64,000 bases of DNA. Source: Phytobacter ursingii. GTDB taxonomy: Bacteria > Pseudomonadota > Gammaproteobacteria > Enterobacterales > Enterobacteriaceae. The notes below the pieces were generated by a model. The model searched no databases and was not told the DNA's origin. It saw only the letters and a list, made by a program, of their open reading frames with translations. The DNA is taken from positions 186,001 to 250,000 of the forward strand of contig CABDWT010000001.1 in assembly GCA_901456055.1 (NCBI GenBank), given 5' to 3'. Position numbers and translations under genes: made by a program. This document shows, piece after piece, positions 39,095 through 52,023 of this stretch (position 1 is its first letter; every line of letters starts with the position of its first letter).

Positions 39095-39730
39095 TTGGCT
39101 ACCAGCGAGCGTCGCATTGTTTTTTTTGATCTTGATGGCACCTTACATCAGCAGGATATGTTCGGCACATTCCTGCGCTATGTCTTACGCCATCACCCTC
39201 TGAATGCCTTGCTGGTGCTGCCTTTACTGCCCGTCATTGGCGTCGCCCTGTTAGTCAAAGGGCGCGCCGCGCGCTGGCCAATGAGTCTGCTGTTATGGGG
39301 GTGTACGTTCGGTCACAGCGAAACCCACCTTAAGCGGCTTGAGCAGAAGTTTGCTACCTGGTTTCGCGGCCATGTCACGGCATTCCCGGTAGTCCAGGAA
39401 CGACTCACTAACTATCTTCTGGCCTCCGATGCGGATATCTGGCTTATCACCGGTTCGCCGCAGCCGCTGGTAGAACAAGTCTATTTTGATACCCCCTGGC
39501 TGCCGCGAGTGAACATAATTGCCAGCCAGATTGAACGCCGCTACGGTGGGTGGGTGCTCACACTGCGTTGTCTGGGCCATGAAAAGGTCGCGCAACTTGA
39601 GCGCAAAATTGGCACGCCGCTGCGTCTGTACAGCGGTTATAGCGACAGCAAGCAGGACAACCCGCTGCTCTATTTTTGCCAGCATCGCTGGCGGGTGACG
39701 CCGCGTGGACAGCTCCAGCAACTGGAATGA
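39095..39730 (+). CDS. pgpC: Phosphatidylglycerophosphatase C
   Basis: HAD-type phosphatase making phosphatidylglycerol; inner membrane. 211 residues from a TTG codon, preceded by GAGGAG; the following MATSERRIVFFDLDGTL matches E. coli YfhB. HAD motif I DLDGT, motif II LITGSP, motif III region GYSDSKQDNPLL. One N-terminal membrane hairpin (LNALLVLPLLPVIGVALLV). Lies 3 bp after murP, so may be co-transcribed with murQP here. Confidence 0.93.
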   Translation: MATSERRIVFFDLDGTLHQQDMFGTFLRYVLRHHPLNALLVLPLLPVIGVALLVKGRAARWPMSLLLWGCTFGHSETHLKRLEQKFATWFRGHVTAFPVVQERLTNYLLASDADIWLITGSPQPLVEQVYFDTPWLPRVNIIASQIERRYGGWVLTLRCLGHEKVAQLERKIGTPLRLYSGYSDSKQDNPLLYFCQHRWRVTPRGQLQQLE

Positions 39731-39777
39731 GCGTGTGCAACACATAACGGCTGTGTATAATGCGCCCCGCTTGTTAA

Positions 39778-41848
<2,071 letters not shown>

Positions 41849-42013
41849 TTAGTTAATTCTCTGCGCCGTACGATGCCTCAATAAATAGCCGCCATGAATA
41901 CAAGGATGTTTATCGGTCGTTGAGCGGCATTTTGCGCAACAAAACGCCAGTTGGCAACTAATTAGCGAAGCCGCTACGTTTTACTGCTAAATGGCACACA
42001 TGATTTTATTTCG

Positions 42014-42052
42014 ACGCAAACGGTTTCGTCACCGCTCAGGATTCTCTATAAT
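42014..42052 (+). promoter_or_regulatory. purL promoter with PurR operator
   Basis: PurR box ACGCAAACGGTTTCGT (42014-42029) overlaps the -35 region; -10 TATAAT at 42047-42052. Purines should repress purL through PurR. Confidence 0.88.
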
Positions 42053-42104
42053 GACGCCCGTTTTCCCCCTGATGCACACTTAAAGCTTCGAAGACGAGAG
42101 ACTT

Positions 42105-45100
42105 ATGATGGAAATTCTGCGTGGTTCGCCTGCACTGTCCGCATTTCGTATCAACAAACTGCTGGCGCGTTTTCAGGCAGCCCGGCTCCCGGTGAGCAAT
42201 ATTTACGCTGAGTATGTCCATTTTGCCGATGTGCACGATCGGCTGAACGAGGAAGAGCTCACGCGGCTGCAACGCCTGCTGAAATATGGTCCGAACTTAA
42301 GCAGCCATACCCCGTCCGGAAAATTACTTCTCGTTACGCCCCGTCCTGGCACCATCTCCCCCTGGTCTTCTAAAGCAACGGATATCGCGCACAACTGCGA
42401 CCTTGGCAAAATCAATCGCCTGGAGCGCGGTGTAGCGTACTACGTTGACGCTCCGACGCTGACCGAAGCGCAATGGACAAGCGTGGCGGCTGAGCTGCAT
42501 GACCGCATGATGGAGACCGTATTTACCGCCGAAGCGGATGCGGCACGTTTGTTTGAGCATCATCAGCCTGCGCCGGTGCAAAGTGTGGATCTGCTGGGTG
42601 AAGGGCGGCAGGCGCTGATCGACGCTAACGTGCGTCTCGGTCTGGCACTGGCGGAAGACGAAATTGATTATCTGCAGGATGCGTTTAGCCGCCTTGGCCG
42701 TAACCCGAATGATATCGAACTCTATATGTTTGCTCAGGCGAACTCTGAACACTGCCGTCATAAAATCTTCAACGCCGACTGGGTGATTGACGGCGAACAG
42801 CAGCCAAAATCGCTGTTCAAAATGATTAAAAATACCTTCGAGAAAACGCCGGACTATGTGCTGTCTGCCTATAAAGATAACGCCGCGGTGATGGAAGGTT
42901 CTGAGGTCGGGCGTTTCTTCGCTGACCACGAGACGGGGCGCTATGATTTCCACCAGGAAGCGGCGCACATTCTGATGAAAGTGGAAACCCACAACCACCC
43001 GACGGCGATTTCGCCGTGGCCGGGCGCGGCAACGGGTTCCGGTGGTGAGATTCGTGATGAAGGGGCGACCGGGCGCGGCGCGAAGCCAAAAGCGGGTCTG
43101 GTAGGCTTCTCCGTTTCTAACCTGCGTATTCCGGGCTTTGAACAGCCGTGGGAAGAAGATTTCGGTAAGCCGGAGCGTATCGTTTCCGCGCTGGATATCA
43201 TGACCGAAGGTCCGCTGGGTGGCGCGGCATTTAACAACGAATTCGGCCGTCCGGCGCTGACCGGTTATTTCCGTACCTACGAAGAGAAAGTGAACAGCCA
43301 CAACGGTGAAGAGCTGCGTGGCTACCACAAACCGATCATGCTGGCAGGTGGTATCGGCAACATTCGTGCCGATCACGTACAAAAAGGCGAGATCACCGTT
43401 GGCGCGAAACTGATTGTCCTTGGCGGCCCGGCGATGAACATCGGTCTGGGCGGTGGCGCTGCCTCCTCTATGGCCTCCGGTCAGTCTGACGCGGACCTTG
43501 ATTTCGCCTCCGTTCAGCGCGACAACCCGGAAATGGAACGCCGTTGCCAGGAAGTGATTGACCGGTGCTGGCAACTGGGCGATGCCAACCCGATCCAGTT
43601 TATCCATGATGTGGGGGCGGGCGGTCTGTCTAACGCCATGCCGGAACTGGTGAGCGATGGCGGGCGCGGTGGGAAATTCCAGCTGCGTGATATCCTCAGC
43701 GACGAACCGGGTATGAGTCCGCTGGAAATCTGGTGTAACGAATCCCAGGAACGTTATGTTCTGTCCGTTGCAGCCGATCAGTTACCGCTGTTTGATGAGC
43801 TTTGCCGTCGCGAACGCGCCCCGTACGCGGTGATTGGTGAAGCCGTGGCAGAGCAACACCTGACCATGAGCGACAGCCACTTCGACAATCAGCCGATCGA
43901 TTTGCCACTGGATGTGCTGCTGGGTAAAACCCCGAAAATGACCCGCGATGTGCAGACACGTAAGGCCGCCGGTGAAGCTATTGATTCACGCAATATTTCT
44001 ATTGCTGACGCGGTAAACCGCGTACTGCATCTGCCCTCCGTCGCCGAGAAAACCTTCCTGGTGACCATCGGCGACCGTACCGTCACCGGTATGGTATCAC
44101 GCGATCAGATGGTCGGCCCGTGGCAGGTGCCTGTCGCTAACTGTGCGGTGACCACCGCCAGCCTGGACAGTTACTACGGTGAAGCGATGTCCATCGGCGA
44201 ACGTGCACCGGTCGCATTGCTGGACTTCGCCGCTTCCGCCCGTCTGGCCGTTGGTGAGTCTCTGACCAATATGGCGGCTACGCAAATCGGTGGCCTTAAC
44301 CGCATTAAACTTTCGGCAAACTGGATGTCCGCAGCCGGTCATCCGGGCGAAGATGCCGGTCTGTATGACGCGGTGAAAGCGGTGGGTGAAGAACTTTGCC
44401 CGGCGCTGGGTCTGACCATTCCGGTGGGTAAAGACTCCATGTCGATGAAAACGCGCTGGCAGGAAGGTCACGAGCAGCGTGAGATGACCTCGCCGCTGTC
44501 GCTGGTCATCACCGCCTTTGCCCGTGTGGAAGATGTGCGTCGCACCGTGACACCGCAGCTCTCGACCGAAGCGAATGCCCTGCTGTTGATTGATCTGGGT
44601 AAAGGCCACAACGCGCTGGGCGCAACCGCGCTGGCGCAGGTTTACCGTCAACTGGGTGATAAGACTGCCGATGTGCGTGATGTCCAGCAACTGAAAGGCT
44701 TCTGGGAGGCGATGCAGGCACTGGTAGCTGATGGCAAACTGCTGGCATGGCATGACCGTTCCGACGGCGGTCTGCTGGTGACGCTGGCCGAAATGGCGTT
44801 TGCCGGTCACTGCGGCGTGAATGTGGATATCGCGGCTCTGGGCAATGATCATCTGGCCGCGCTGTTTAACGAAGAGTTGGGCGGCGTGATTCAGGTTCGT
44901 GCAACGGACCGCGAAGCGGTGGAAGCACTGCTGGCCACTCACGGTCTGGCGGATTGCGTTCACTACCTTGGCCAGGCCACGGCGAGCGACCGTTTTGTGG
45001 TTGAAGCCGCAGGTCAGACCGTGTTCAGCGAAAGCCGCACCACCTTGCGTATGTGGTGGGCGGAAACCACCTGGCAGATGCAGCGTCTGCGTGACAACCC

Positions 45101-45992
45101 GGAATGTGCTGACGAAGAGCATCAGGCGAAAGCTAACGATAACGATCCGGGCCTGAACGTGAAGCTGTCGTTTGATATCAATGAAGATATTGCGGCGCCC
45201 TATATTGCAACCGGCGCGCGTCCGAAAGTGGCGGTACTGCGCGAGCAGGGCGTTAACTCCCATGTGGAGATGGCGGCGGCGTTCTACCGTGCTGGCTTTG
45301 ATGCCATTGATGTACATATGAGTGACCTGCTGGCAGGGCGTACGGGTCTGGAGGATTTCCATGCGCTGGTTGCCTGTGGCGGCTTCTCTTACGGTGACGT
45401 GCTGGGCGCGGGTGAAGGCTGGGCAAAATCGATTCTGTTCAATAACCGCGTGCGTGATGAGTTCGAAACTTTCTTCCATCGTCCGCAGACCCTGGCGCTG
45501 GGCGTATGTAACGGTTGTCAGATGATGTCTAACCTGCGTGAACTGGTGCCGGGCAGTGAGTTGTGGCCACGTTTCGTGCGTAACCACTCTGACCGCTTCG
45601 AAGCGCGTTTCAGCCTCGTCGAAGTGACCCAAAGCCCGTCGCTGCTGCTGCAGGGTATGGTGGGTTCACAAATGCCGATCGCCGTTTCCCACGGTGAAGG
45701 TCGTGTAGAAGTGCGTGATGACGCCCATCTGGCTCAACTCGAAAGCAAAGGCCTGGTGGCGCTGCGCTTTGTCGATAACTTCGGTAAAGTGACGCAAACC
45801 TATCCGGCTAACCCGAACGGTTCGCCAAACGGTATTACTGCAGTAACCAACGAAAGTGGTCGCGTGACGCTGATGATGCCGCATCCGGAGCGTGTATTCC
45901 GTACGGTTTCTAACTCCTGGCATCCGGAAAACTGGGGCGAGGATAGCCCGTGGATGCGTATTTTCCGCAACGCGCGTAAGCAGTTAGGTTAA
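42105..45992 (+). CDS. purL: Phosphoribosylformylglycinamidine synthase
   Basis: Fourth step of purine synthesis: FGAR plus glutamine and ATP to FGAM. 1295 residues, the large single-chain form of enterobacteria. N-terminal PurS-like domain, linker, tandem AIRS-type ATP domains (motifs [34 protein letters not shown]-like segment about 295-330, and [10 protein letters not shown]), and a C-terminal glutaminase from about 1040 with nucleophile Cys in GVCNGCQMM and the His/Glu of MMPHPERVF. Confidence 0.97.
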   Translation: MMEILRGSPALSAFRINKLLARFQAARLPVSNIYAEYVHFADVHDRLNEEELTRLQRLLKYGPNLSSHTPSGKLLLVTPRPGTISPWSSKATDIAHNCDLGKINRLERGVAYYVDAPTLTEAQWTSVAAELHDRMMETVFTAEADAARLFEHHQPAPVQSVDLLGEGRQALIDANVRLGLALAEDEIDYLQDAFSRLGRNPNDIELYMFAQANSEHCRHKIFNADWVIDGEQQPKSLFKMIKNTFEKTPDYVLSAYKDNAAVMEGSEVGRFFADHETGRYDFHQEAAHILMKVETHNHPTAISPWPGAATGSGGEIRDEGATGRGAKPKAGLVGFSVSNLRIPGFEQPWEEDFGKPERIVSALDIMTEGPLGGAAFNNEFGRPALTGYFRTYEEKVNSHNGEELRGYHKPIMLAGGIGNIRADHVQKGEITVGAKLIVLGGPAMNIGLGGGAASSMASGQSDADLDFASVQRDNPEMERRCQEVIDRCWQLGDANPIQFIHDVGAGGLSNAMPELVSDGGRGGKFQLRDILSDEPGMSPLEIWCNESQERYVLSVAADQLPLFDELCRRERAPYAVIGEAVAEQHLTMSDSHFDNQPIDLPLDVLLGKTPKMTRDVQTRKAAGEAIDSRNISIADAVNRVLHLPSVAEKTFLVTIGDRTVTGMVSRDQMVGPWQVPVANCAVTTASLDSYYGEAMSIGERAPVALLDFAASARLAVGESLTNMAATQIGGLNRIKLSANWMSAAGHPGEDAGLYDAVKAVGEELCPALGLTIPVGKDSMSMKTRWQEGHEQREMTSPLSLVITAFARVEDVRRTVTPQLSTEANALLLIDLGKGHNALGATALAQVYRQLGDKTADVRDVQQLKGFWEAMQALVADGKLLAWHDRSDGGLLVTLAEMAFAGHCGVNVDIAALGNDHLAALFNEELGGVIQVRATDREAVEALLATHGLADCVHYLGQATASDRFVVEAAGQTVFSESRTTLRMWWAETTWQMQRLRDNPECADEEHQAKANDNDPGLNVKLSFDINEDIAAPYIATGARPKVAVLREQGVNSHVEMAAAFYRAGFDAIDVHMSDLLAGRTGLEDFHALVACGGFSYGDVLGAGEGWAKSILFNNRVRDEFETFFHRPQTLALGVCNGCQMMSNLRELVPGSELWPRFVRNHSDRFEARFSLVEVTQSPSLLLQGMVGSQMPIAVSHGEGRVEVRDDAHLAQLESKGLVALRFVDNFGKVTQTYPANPNGSPNGITAVTNESGRVTLMMPHPERVFRTVSNSWHPENWGEDSPWMRIFRNARKQLG

Positions 45993-46021
45993 CTTACCGC
46001 TACGGGTTGTATGTCCTATGA

Positions 46022-46047
46022 AAGCTCTCCTGACGGGGAGCTTTTTT
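46022..46047 (+). terminator. Terminator of purL
   Basis: Stem AAGCTC-CC / GG-GAGCTT with loop TGAC, followed by six Ts, 30 bp after the purL stop. Confidence 0.85.
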
Positions 46048-46072
46048 ATTTGTGACGCTCCGCATGTGCATG

Positions 46073-46186
46073 TGTCGGGAAAACGCGACAAAACCACAGT
46101 TATGGTGTCTCTAAATGGAGACACTTAAGCCATTGATTTATATGAATGATGGGTTAGAGCGCAAAGGGTGTTGCTAATCGGAGACA
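46073..46186 (+). promoter_or_regulatory. Three GlrR binding sites upstream of glmY
   Basis: TGTC-N10-GACA at 46073-46090, TGTC-N10-GACA at 46106-46123, and TGTT-N10-GACA at 46169-46186. This agrees with the three activator sites known in E. coli. The region 45993-46302 otherwise holds the purL terminator and an A/T-rich stretch (46187-46270), possibly bent or IHF-bound. Confidence 0.85.
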
Positions 46187-46275
46187 CTTAGCATGAAAAT
46201 CATTCAACCGCTATTGAATGGGTTAAATTGGTAAATTTCATATATTTCATGTGGTTAACATTTTAATTTGTGTTT

Positions 46276-46291
46276 TGGCATAAGTGTTGCA
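46276..46291 (+). promoter_or_regulatory. Sigma-54 promoter of glmY
   Basis: TGGCAT-N5-TTGCA fits the -24/-12 consensus, 12 bp before the inferred RNA start at 46303; an overlapping sigma-70 -10 (CATAAT) is also possible, as in E. coli. Confidence 0.85.
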
Positions 46292-46302
46292 TAATAATAA
46301 CC

Positions 46303-46490
46303 AGTGGCTCATTCACCTTCTTATGTCAGCCCCTTCGGGACGTGCTACATAAACTTCGAATGACGCACTTAAAGGTGCCTGCCGTCCAACTGCTGATAAA
46401 AGTTCGCTTTTTCAGATATCGGGCGAAACGTCGAGTTAGGCACCGCCTAATTGCTAAACAAAGCCGGGTTTATCCCCGGCTTTGTTTTTT
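46303..46490 (+). ncRNA. glmY: GlmY small RNA
   Basis: Regulatory RNA that sequesters RapZ and so protects GlmZ, raising GlmS (glucosamine-6-phosphate synthase). The 5' part AGTGGCTCATTCACC, the stem-loop around CAGCCCCTTCGGGACGTG and the block GGTGCCTGCCGTCCAACTGC match E. coli GlmY; a terminator AAGCCGGG-TTTATC-CCCGGCTT with T-tract ends it. Position between purL and glrK is conserved. Confidence 0.94.
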
Positions 46491-46555
46491 CTGGCTTCCC
46501 CGTAGCACATTACTCAGCTAGCATCCTGTTAAACCCGATTTGCGAGAGTATTGCG

Positions 46556-47992
46556 TTGAAACGCTGGCCCATTTTCCCCCGCTCCCTACGCCAGGTTGTT
46601 ATGATGGCGTTCTTACTGATCTTATTGCCTTTATTGGTGCTTGCCTGGCAGGCATGGCAAAGCCTGAATGCCCTGAGCGCCCAGGCGGCACAAACGAATC
46701 GCACCACCCTTATCGATGCGCGACGTAGCGAGGCGATGACCAATGCCGCGCTGGAGATGGAACGCAGTTACCGTCAGTATTGTGTGCTGGACGATGCCAC
46801 CCTGGCAAAGGTGTACCAGAGCCAACGCAAACGCTATAGCGAGATGCTGGATGCGCACGCGGGCGTGCTGCCCGATGAAAAACTCTACCAGGCGCTGCGT
46901 CAGGATTTGAACGATCTCGCCCAGTTGCAGTGTAAAAATAGCGGCCCGGGCGCAGAAGCGTCCGCGCGGCTCGAAGCCTTTGCCGCGGCGAATACCGAGA
47001 TGGTGCAATCAACGCGGCAGGTGGTGTTCTCCCGTGGGCAGCAGTTGCAGCAGGAAATTGCCGAGCGCGGTCAGTTCTTCGGCTGGCAGGCGCTGGTGCT
47101 GTTTCTGGTGAGTCTGGCCATGGTACTGCTCTTTACGCGGATGATTATCGGCCCGGTGAAGGGCATTGAACGGATGATCAACCGGTTAGGGGAAGGGCGT
47201 TCCCTTGGGCATACGGTTGTGTTTAAAGGGCCGCGTGAGCTGCGCTACGTGGGGGAACGTATCATCTGGCTGAGCGAACGTCTTTCCTGGCTCGAATCAC
47301 AGCGTCATCAATTTTTACGCCATATCTCTCATGAACTGAAAACCCCGCTTGCGAGTATGCGTGAAGGGACCGAACTGCTTGCCGATCAGGTTGTCGGGCC
47401 GTTAACAGCGGAGCAGAAAGAGGTGGTGGCTATCCTTGATGACAGCAGCCGTAATCTGCAAAAACTGATTGAACAATTACTCGATTACAACCGGAAACTG
47501 GCGGATGGCGCGGTTGAGCTGGAAGACGTGGAGATCGAGCCGCTGGTCGATATGGTTCTTACGGCTCACAGTTTGCCCGCGCGAGCTAAAATGATGCATA
47601 CCGAGGTTGTGCTGGATGCCGCCTCCTGCTGGTCTGAGCCGATGCTGTTGATGAGCGTGCTGGATAATCTTTATTCGAACGCGGTGCACTATGGGGCTGA
47701 ATCCGGTAACATTTATATTCACAGCTATCTTGCGGGCTCGCGGCTGCGTATTGAAGTATCCAATACCGGCACGCCGATTCCTGAGGCGGAACGCAGTATG
47801 ATTTTTGAACCCTTTTTTCAGGGGAGCCATCAGCGAAAAGGCGCGGTGAAGGGGAGTGGCCTGGGGTTAAGCATCGCCAGAGACTGCGTTCGCCGTATGC
47901 AGGGTGAGTTGCATCTGGTGGACGTCGATCATGCAGATGTCTGTTTTCGCATTGAGCTACCGCTTAATGCGTCGGAAAAATCCAACAAATGA
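46556..47992 (+). CDS. glrK: Sensor histidine kinase GlrK (QseE)
   Basis: Inner-membrane kinase for GlrR. 478 residues from a TTG at 46556; the following KRWPIFPRSLRQ matches E. coli GlrK, and the frame extends upstream into the glmY terminator. Two membrane segments (about 17-37 and 175-195), HAMP-like linker, H-box FLRHISHELKTPLASMREGTELL, N box LDNLYSNAVHYG, G boxes GSGLGLSIARD. 17 bp before qseG start. Confidence 0.93.
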   Translation: MKRWPIFPRSLRQVVMMAFLLILLPLLVLAWQAWQSLNALSAQAAQTNRTTLIDARRSEAMTNAALEMERSYRQYCVLDDATLAKVYQSQRKRYSEMLDAHAGVLPDEKLYQALRQDLNDLAQLQCKNSGPGAEASARLEAFAAANTEMVQSTRQVVFSRGQQLQQEIAERGQFFGWQALVLFLVSLAMVLLFTRMIIGPVKGIERMINRLGEGRSLGHTVVFKGPRELRYVGERIIWLSERLSWLESQRHQFLRHISHELKTPLASMREGTELLADQVVGPLTAEQKEVVAILDDSSRNLQKLIEQLLDYNRKLADGAVELEDVEIEPLVDMVLTAHSLPARAKMMHTEVVLDAASCWSEPMLLMSVLDNLYSNAVHYGAESGNIYIHSYLAGSRLRIEVSNTGTPIPEAERSMIFEPFFQGSHQRKGAVKGSGLGLSIARDCVRRMQGELHLVDVDHADVCFRIELPLNASEKSNK

Positions 47993-48009
47993 AGCGAAAT
48001 CAGGTGAGT

Positions 48010-48723
48010 ATGTCGCACGTTTTTTCCCGCGTGGCTGACGCGGTGTTGTTGCCTAAAAAAATGCGTCGTGCATTACCCTGCCTGCTGCTGGCAGGCTGTG
48101 TATCCCAGACGCCTGAGCATGCTGTACATGAACAATTCGAAGAGCAGCTCCCGGAACATCAACTGGCCGATTTCCTGCTGACGGACTGCGGCAATATTTG
48201 GTCGTTAACCGGCCAGGCCTTCGATACCAACCCGTTATTCTGGCTGCGCAGTATGGATTGCGCAGGGCGGCTGGCGCCAGCAGAAGCGCGTGCTGAGGCG
48301 CGCGCCTGGTCAGACGATACGTGGCAGGATGCCTTTAAGCGCGGCATTTTGCTGTCGAGTGCGAAAATTTCCCCGCTGGAAAGGCGTGAGAATACGGCAC
48401 GTCTTGATGTGTTAAGCCCGCAAATTCCCGCCCCTGTACGCCCGCTTTATCAGCTCTGGCGTGATGGGCAAACATTGCAGCTCCAACTGGCAGAAGAGCG
48501 TGGCCGTTATGGCAAGCTCCAGCAGTCGACGGATGCTGAACTGGATACATTACGTCAGCAGCAGCAATTCCTGCGTGAGCAACTGGAAACGACCACGCGT
48601 AAACTGGAAAACCTGACCGATATAGAACGTCGACTCTCCAGCCGCAAACCGGCGGGCAATGATCTGCCGGATAGCGCGCGCCCCGCAAGGACCGAAACGA
48701 AACAAGAGGACGCGAAACCATGA
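48010..48723 (+). CDS. qseG: Outer-membrane lipoprotein QseG (YfhG)
   Basis: Lipoprotein that works with the GlrK (QseE) kinase. 237 residues from MSHVFSRV, preceded by AGGTGAGT; an ATG at 47989 overlapping the glrK stop is an alternative. Lipobox LLLAGC with lipidated Cys near residue 30; C-terminal coiled coil (about 160-215, Gln/Leu/Glu rich). The N-terminus is less conserved than the rest. Overlaps glrR by 4 bp. Confidence 0.9.
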   Translation: MSHVFSRVADAVLLPKKMRRALPCLLLAGCVSQTPEHAVHEQFEEQLPEHQLADFLLTDCGNIWSLTGQAFDTNPLFWLRSMDCAGRLAPAEARAEARAWSDDTWQDAFKRGILLSSAKISPLERRENTARLDVLSPQIPAPVRPLYQLWRDGQTLQLQLAEERGRYGKLQQSTDAELDTLRQQQQFLREQLETTTRKLENLTDIERRLSSRKPAGNDLPDSARPARTETKQEDAKP

Positions 48724-50057
48724 CCAGCCGAAAACCTGCCCATCTGTTGCTGGTGGATGACGATCCGGGCTTGTTAAAACTGCTCGGTTTGCGCCTGACC
48801 AGTGAAGGCTACAGCATCGTCACCGCCGAGAGCGGGCAGGAAGGGCTCCGCGTTTTGGCCCGGGAGAAAGTTGACCTGGTCATCAGCGACCTGCGCATGG
48901 ATGAGATGGACGGTATGCAACTGTTCACAGAGATCCAGAAAGTACAGCCGGGCATGCCCGTCATTATTCTCACCGCGCATGGTTCCATTCCGGATGCCGT
49001 CGCCGCGACGCAGCAGGGGGTATTCAGCTTCCTGACCAAGCCGGTCGATAAAGATGCGTTGTACAAGGCGATTGATGAGGCGCTGGAGCACTCTGCGCCC
49101 GCCTCGGACGATCAGTGGCGCGATACGATCATTACCCGCAGCCCGGTCATGCTGCGTCTGCTTGAGCAGGCGAGAATGGTGGCGCAGTCTGATGTCAGCG
49201 TGCTGATTAACGGCCAGAGCGGGACGGGGAAAGAGATCCTTGCCCAGGCGATTCACAATGCCAGCCCGCGCAGTAAAAATGCCTTTATTGCCATCAACTG
49301 TGGCGCGTTACCGGAACAGTTGCTGGAATCTGAACTCTTTGGCCATGCGCGCGGTGCCTTTACCGGCGCGGTCAGCAGCCGTGAGGGGCTTTTCCAGGCG
49401 GCAGAAGGCGGCACGCTGTTTCTTGATGAAATCGGCGATATGCCCATTCCGCTGCAGGTGAAGCTGTTGCGGGTGCTGCAGGAACGCAAAGTCCGACCGC
49501 TCGGCAGTAACCGTGATATAGACATCAATGTGCGGATTATCTCCGCGACCCACCGCGATCTGCCCAAAGCGATGGCGCGCGGCGAGTTTCGTGAAGATCT
49601 CTTCTATCGCCTGAATGTGGTTAACCTCAAAATCCCGGCGCTGGCGGAACGTGCGGAGGATATCCCGCTGTTGGCCAATCATCTGCTGCGCCAGGCGGCT
49701 GACAGACATAAACCGTTTGTGCGCGCTTTTTCCACCGACGCGATGAAACGGCTAATGACCGCAGGCTGGCCGGGTAATGTGCGCCAGTTGGTCAACGTTA
49801 TTGAGCAATGTGTAGCGCTGACCTCATCGCCGGTCATCAGCGACGCGCTGGTGGAGCAGGCGCTGGAGGGGGAGAACACGGCCCTGCCCACGTTTGTGGA
49901 AGCGCGAAATCAATTTGAGCTCAATTACCTGCGCAAGCTGCTGCAAATCACCAAAGGTAATGTTACCCACGCGGCGAGAATGGCCGGGCGCAACCGCACT
50001 GAATTTTACAAATTGCTCTCGCGCCATGAGCTGGATGCCAACGACTTTAAAGAGTAA
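48720..50057 (+). CDS. glrR: Sigma-54-dependent response regulator GlrR (QseF)
   Basis: Activates glmY and rpoE-type sigma-54 promoters on phosphorylation by GlrK. 445 residues. Receiver domain with D57 (VISDLRMDEMDG), AAA+ domain with Walker A NGQSGTGKE, the sigma-54 contact loop GAFTGA, Walker B GGTLFLDEIGD, and a C-terminal Fis-type HTH (GNVTHAARMAGRNRTEFYKLL). Confidence 0.95.
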   Translation: MTSRKPAHLLLVDDDPGLLKLLGLRLTSEGYSIVTAESGQEGLRVLAREKVDLVISDLRMDEMDGMQLFTEIQKVQPGMPVIILTAHGSIPDAVAATQQGVFSFLTKPVDKDALYKAIDEALEHSAPASDDQWRDTIITRSPVMLRLLEQARMVAQSDVSVLINGQSGTGKEILAQAIHNASPRSKNAFIAINCGALPEQLLESELFGHARGAFTGAVSSREGLFQAAEGGTLFLDEIGDMPIPLQVKLLRVLQERKVRPLGSNRDIDINVRIISATHRDLPKAMARGEFREDLFYRLNVVNLKIPALAERAEDIPLLANHLLRQAADRHKPFVRAFSTDAMKRLMTAGWPGNVRQLVNVIEQCVALTSSPVISDALVEQALEGENTALPTFVEARNQFELNYLRKLLQITKGNVTHAARMAGRNRTEFYKLLSRHELDANDFKE

Positions 50058-50122
50058 TGGCCTGGCGAATATGGTAGTGTGAGCAACCGATTACGAAGTA
50101 GCTTACTGGCAAGCGTTTTTAA

Positions 50123-50470
<348 letters not shown>

Positions 50471-50476
50471 TTCTCT

Positions 50477-50500
50477 CCCTCACCCCTTGCGGGGTGAGGG
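50477..50500. terminator. Hairpin between convergent glnB and hmp
   Basis: Perfect 10-bp stem CCCTCACCCC / GGGGTGAGGG, loop TTGC, in the 43-bp gap. No T-tract on either side. Confidence 0.6.
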
Positions 50501-50513
50501 CCAAACCCGTCAC

Positions 50514-51704
50514 TTACAACACTTTGTGCGGGCCAAAGCATTCGTAATGAATGTTCTCAGCGTTAATCCCCAGACCGACTAATTGCCTGGCGGCGAACTG
50601 CATAAACGGCACCGGGCCGCAGAGATAGAACTGCATGGCCGGATCGCTGAATGCCGACTCAAGTTTACTTAGATCCATCAACCCTTCGCTATCAAAGGCC
50701 TGCGCCTGTTTATCAAAATGGGTAGGCGCGCGGTACCAGACGTGAGACGTCACGCGCGGCAGTTTGCTGCTCAGGGTTTTCACCTCCCCGGCAAAGGCGT
50801 GAACATCGCCATTTTCCGCAGCATGAAACCAGTTTACCTGCGCGTTATGTCCTGTCCTGGCGAGCGTATCCAGCATCGCCAGCATCGGTGTCTGGCCGAC
50901 GCCAGCGGAGATAAGCGTGACCGGGGTGTTACTCTCGACATCCATAAAGAAATCGCCTGCGGGGGCCGCCAGATGTACCACATCGCCGACCTGCGCGCGC
51001 TGATGCAGCCAGGTTGATACCTGCCCGCCTTCTTCGCGTTTCACCGCGATACGATAATGTTTGCCGTCAGGGGCGCGGGTCAGGGAATACTGGCGAATTT
51101 CCTGATAAGCAAATTCTTCCGGTTTCAGCCAGATGCCGATGTATTGCCCAGGGCGAAAATCAGCAACGGGTTGTCCATCAACAGGCGCGAATTCAAAGCT
51201 GGTGATTAACGCGCTTTGCTCGGTTTTTTCCACCAGACGAAACGGGCGTGTCCCTTCCCAGCCGCCGGTCTTGCTCGCGTTTTCAGTATACAGTTGCGCT
51301 TCCCGCTGGATAAAAACGCCAGCGAGCACGCCATAGGCTTTACCCCATGCGTCGAGAACGTCCTTGCCTGGGCTAAACATTTCATCAAGCGTCGCCAGTA
51401 AGTGATGACCGACAATGTCGTATTGTGCAGGCTTGATCTGAAAGCTGGTGTGCTTTTGAGCAATTTTTTCCACCGCAGGCAATAACGCGGCGAGGTTATC
51501 AAGGTTGCTGGCATAGGCCGCAATAGCGTTGAACAACGCTTCGCGCTGATCGCCGTTACGCTGATTGCTCATGTTGAAAATCTCTTTGAGCTCGGGGTTG
51601 TGCGTAAACATCCGATCGTAAAAATGCGCGGTCAGTTTTGGACCGGTTTCCAGCAGCAGGGGAATGGTGGCTTTCACCGTTGCGATGGTCTGAACGTCAA
51701 GCAT
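50514..51704 (-). CDS. hmp: Flavohaemoglobin, nitric oxide dioxygenase
   Basis: Oxidises NO to nitrate with NAD(P)H and O2. 396 residues: globin domain 1-138 (proximal His in [22 protein letters not shown]), FAD domain with [12 protein letters not shown] domain with [13 protein letters not shown] and the end [10 protein letters not shown]. Divergent from glyA with an NsrR-type palindrome in its promoter region. Confidence 0.97.
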   Translation of the reverse strand: MLDVQTIATVKATIPLLLETGPKLTAHFYDRMFTHNPELKEIFNMSNQRNGDQREALFNAIAAYASNLDNLAALLPAVEKIAQKHTSFQIKPAQYDIVGHHLLATLDEMFSPGKDVLDAWGKAYGVLAGVFIQREAQLYTENASKTGGWEGTRPFRLVEKTEQSALITSFEFAPVDGQPVADFRPGQYIGIWLKPEEFAYQEIRQYSLTRAPDGKHYRIAVKREEGGQVSTWLHQRAQVGDVVHLAAPAGDFFMDVESNTPVTLISAGVGQTPMLAMLDTLARTGHNAQVNWFHAAENGDVHAFAGEVKTLSSKLPRVTSHVWYRAPTHFDKQAQAFDSEGLMDLSKLESAFSDPAMQFYLCGPVPFMQFAARQLVGLGINAENIHYECFGPHKVL

Positions 51705-51729
51705 GGTTGCTTCCTGTTAGGTGATTTAT

Positions 51730-51752
51730 AAGATGTATTTAAAATGCATCTT
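51730..51752 (-). promoter_or_regulatory. NsrR operator of hmp
   Basis: Arms AAGATGTATTT and AAATGCATCTT around a single A; ten of eleven positions pair. This is the NO-sensing repressor site pattern. Confidence 0.88.
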
Positions 51753-51892
51753 ATAGGCGAAATGCCCGGGTTGTAAAGAGGGGAGCGGCGGTATCAACGA
51801 ATTACAAACGTGAAGAAGTTGCATCACAAACGTGAAAAGAATTCCGTTGCAAAGGTAAAGTGCATTATCTCTCAAACCCTTGTCTGGCGCGC

Positions 51893-51908
51893 AGCCAATC
51901 GTTTGCGT
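51893..51908 (+). promoter_or_regulatory. PurR-like box of glyA
   Basis: AGCCAATCGTTTGCGT matches the PurR consensus at 13 of 16 bases. Confidence 0.75.
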
Positions 51909-52023
51909 AAAAACCTTTGTCAAGACCTGTTATCGCGATATGAATCAGTTATACTGTGAGCCGTCACCCAAAACGGGCCCTCAAATTTGAGTTGCTTTAT
52001 TGTTAGCTGAGCAGGAGATGCGG

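Larger units (their letters stand above)
51705..52023. promoter_or_regulatory. hmp-glyA divergent control region
   Basis: 319 bp. NsrR palindrome 51730-51752 on the hmp side; on the glyA side two MetR-like boxes (TGAA-N5-TGCA at 51811-51823 and TGAA-N5-TTCC at 51833-51845, 22 bp apart), a PurR-like box 51893-51908 and a -10 TATACT at 51950-51955. All match the known control of these genes in E. coli. Confidence 0.7.

Noticed and set aside
44097-45632. 511-codon open frame antisense to purL, and a 427-codon one at 42324-43607
   Set aside because: Shadows of a strongly conserved gene; His/Arg/Gln-rich composition typical of antisense frames.
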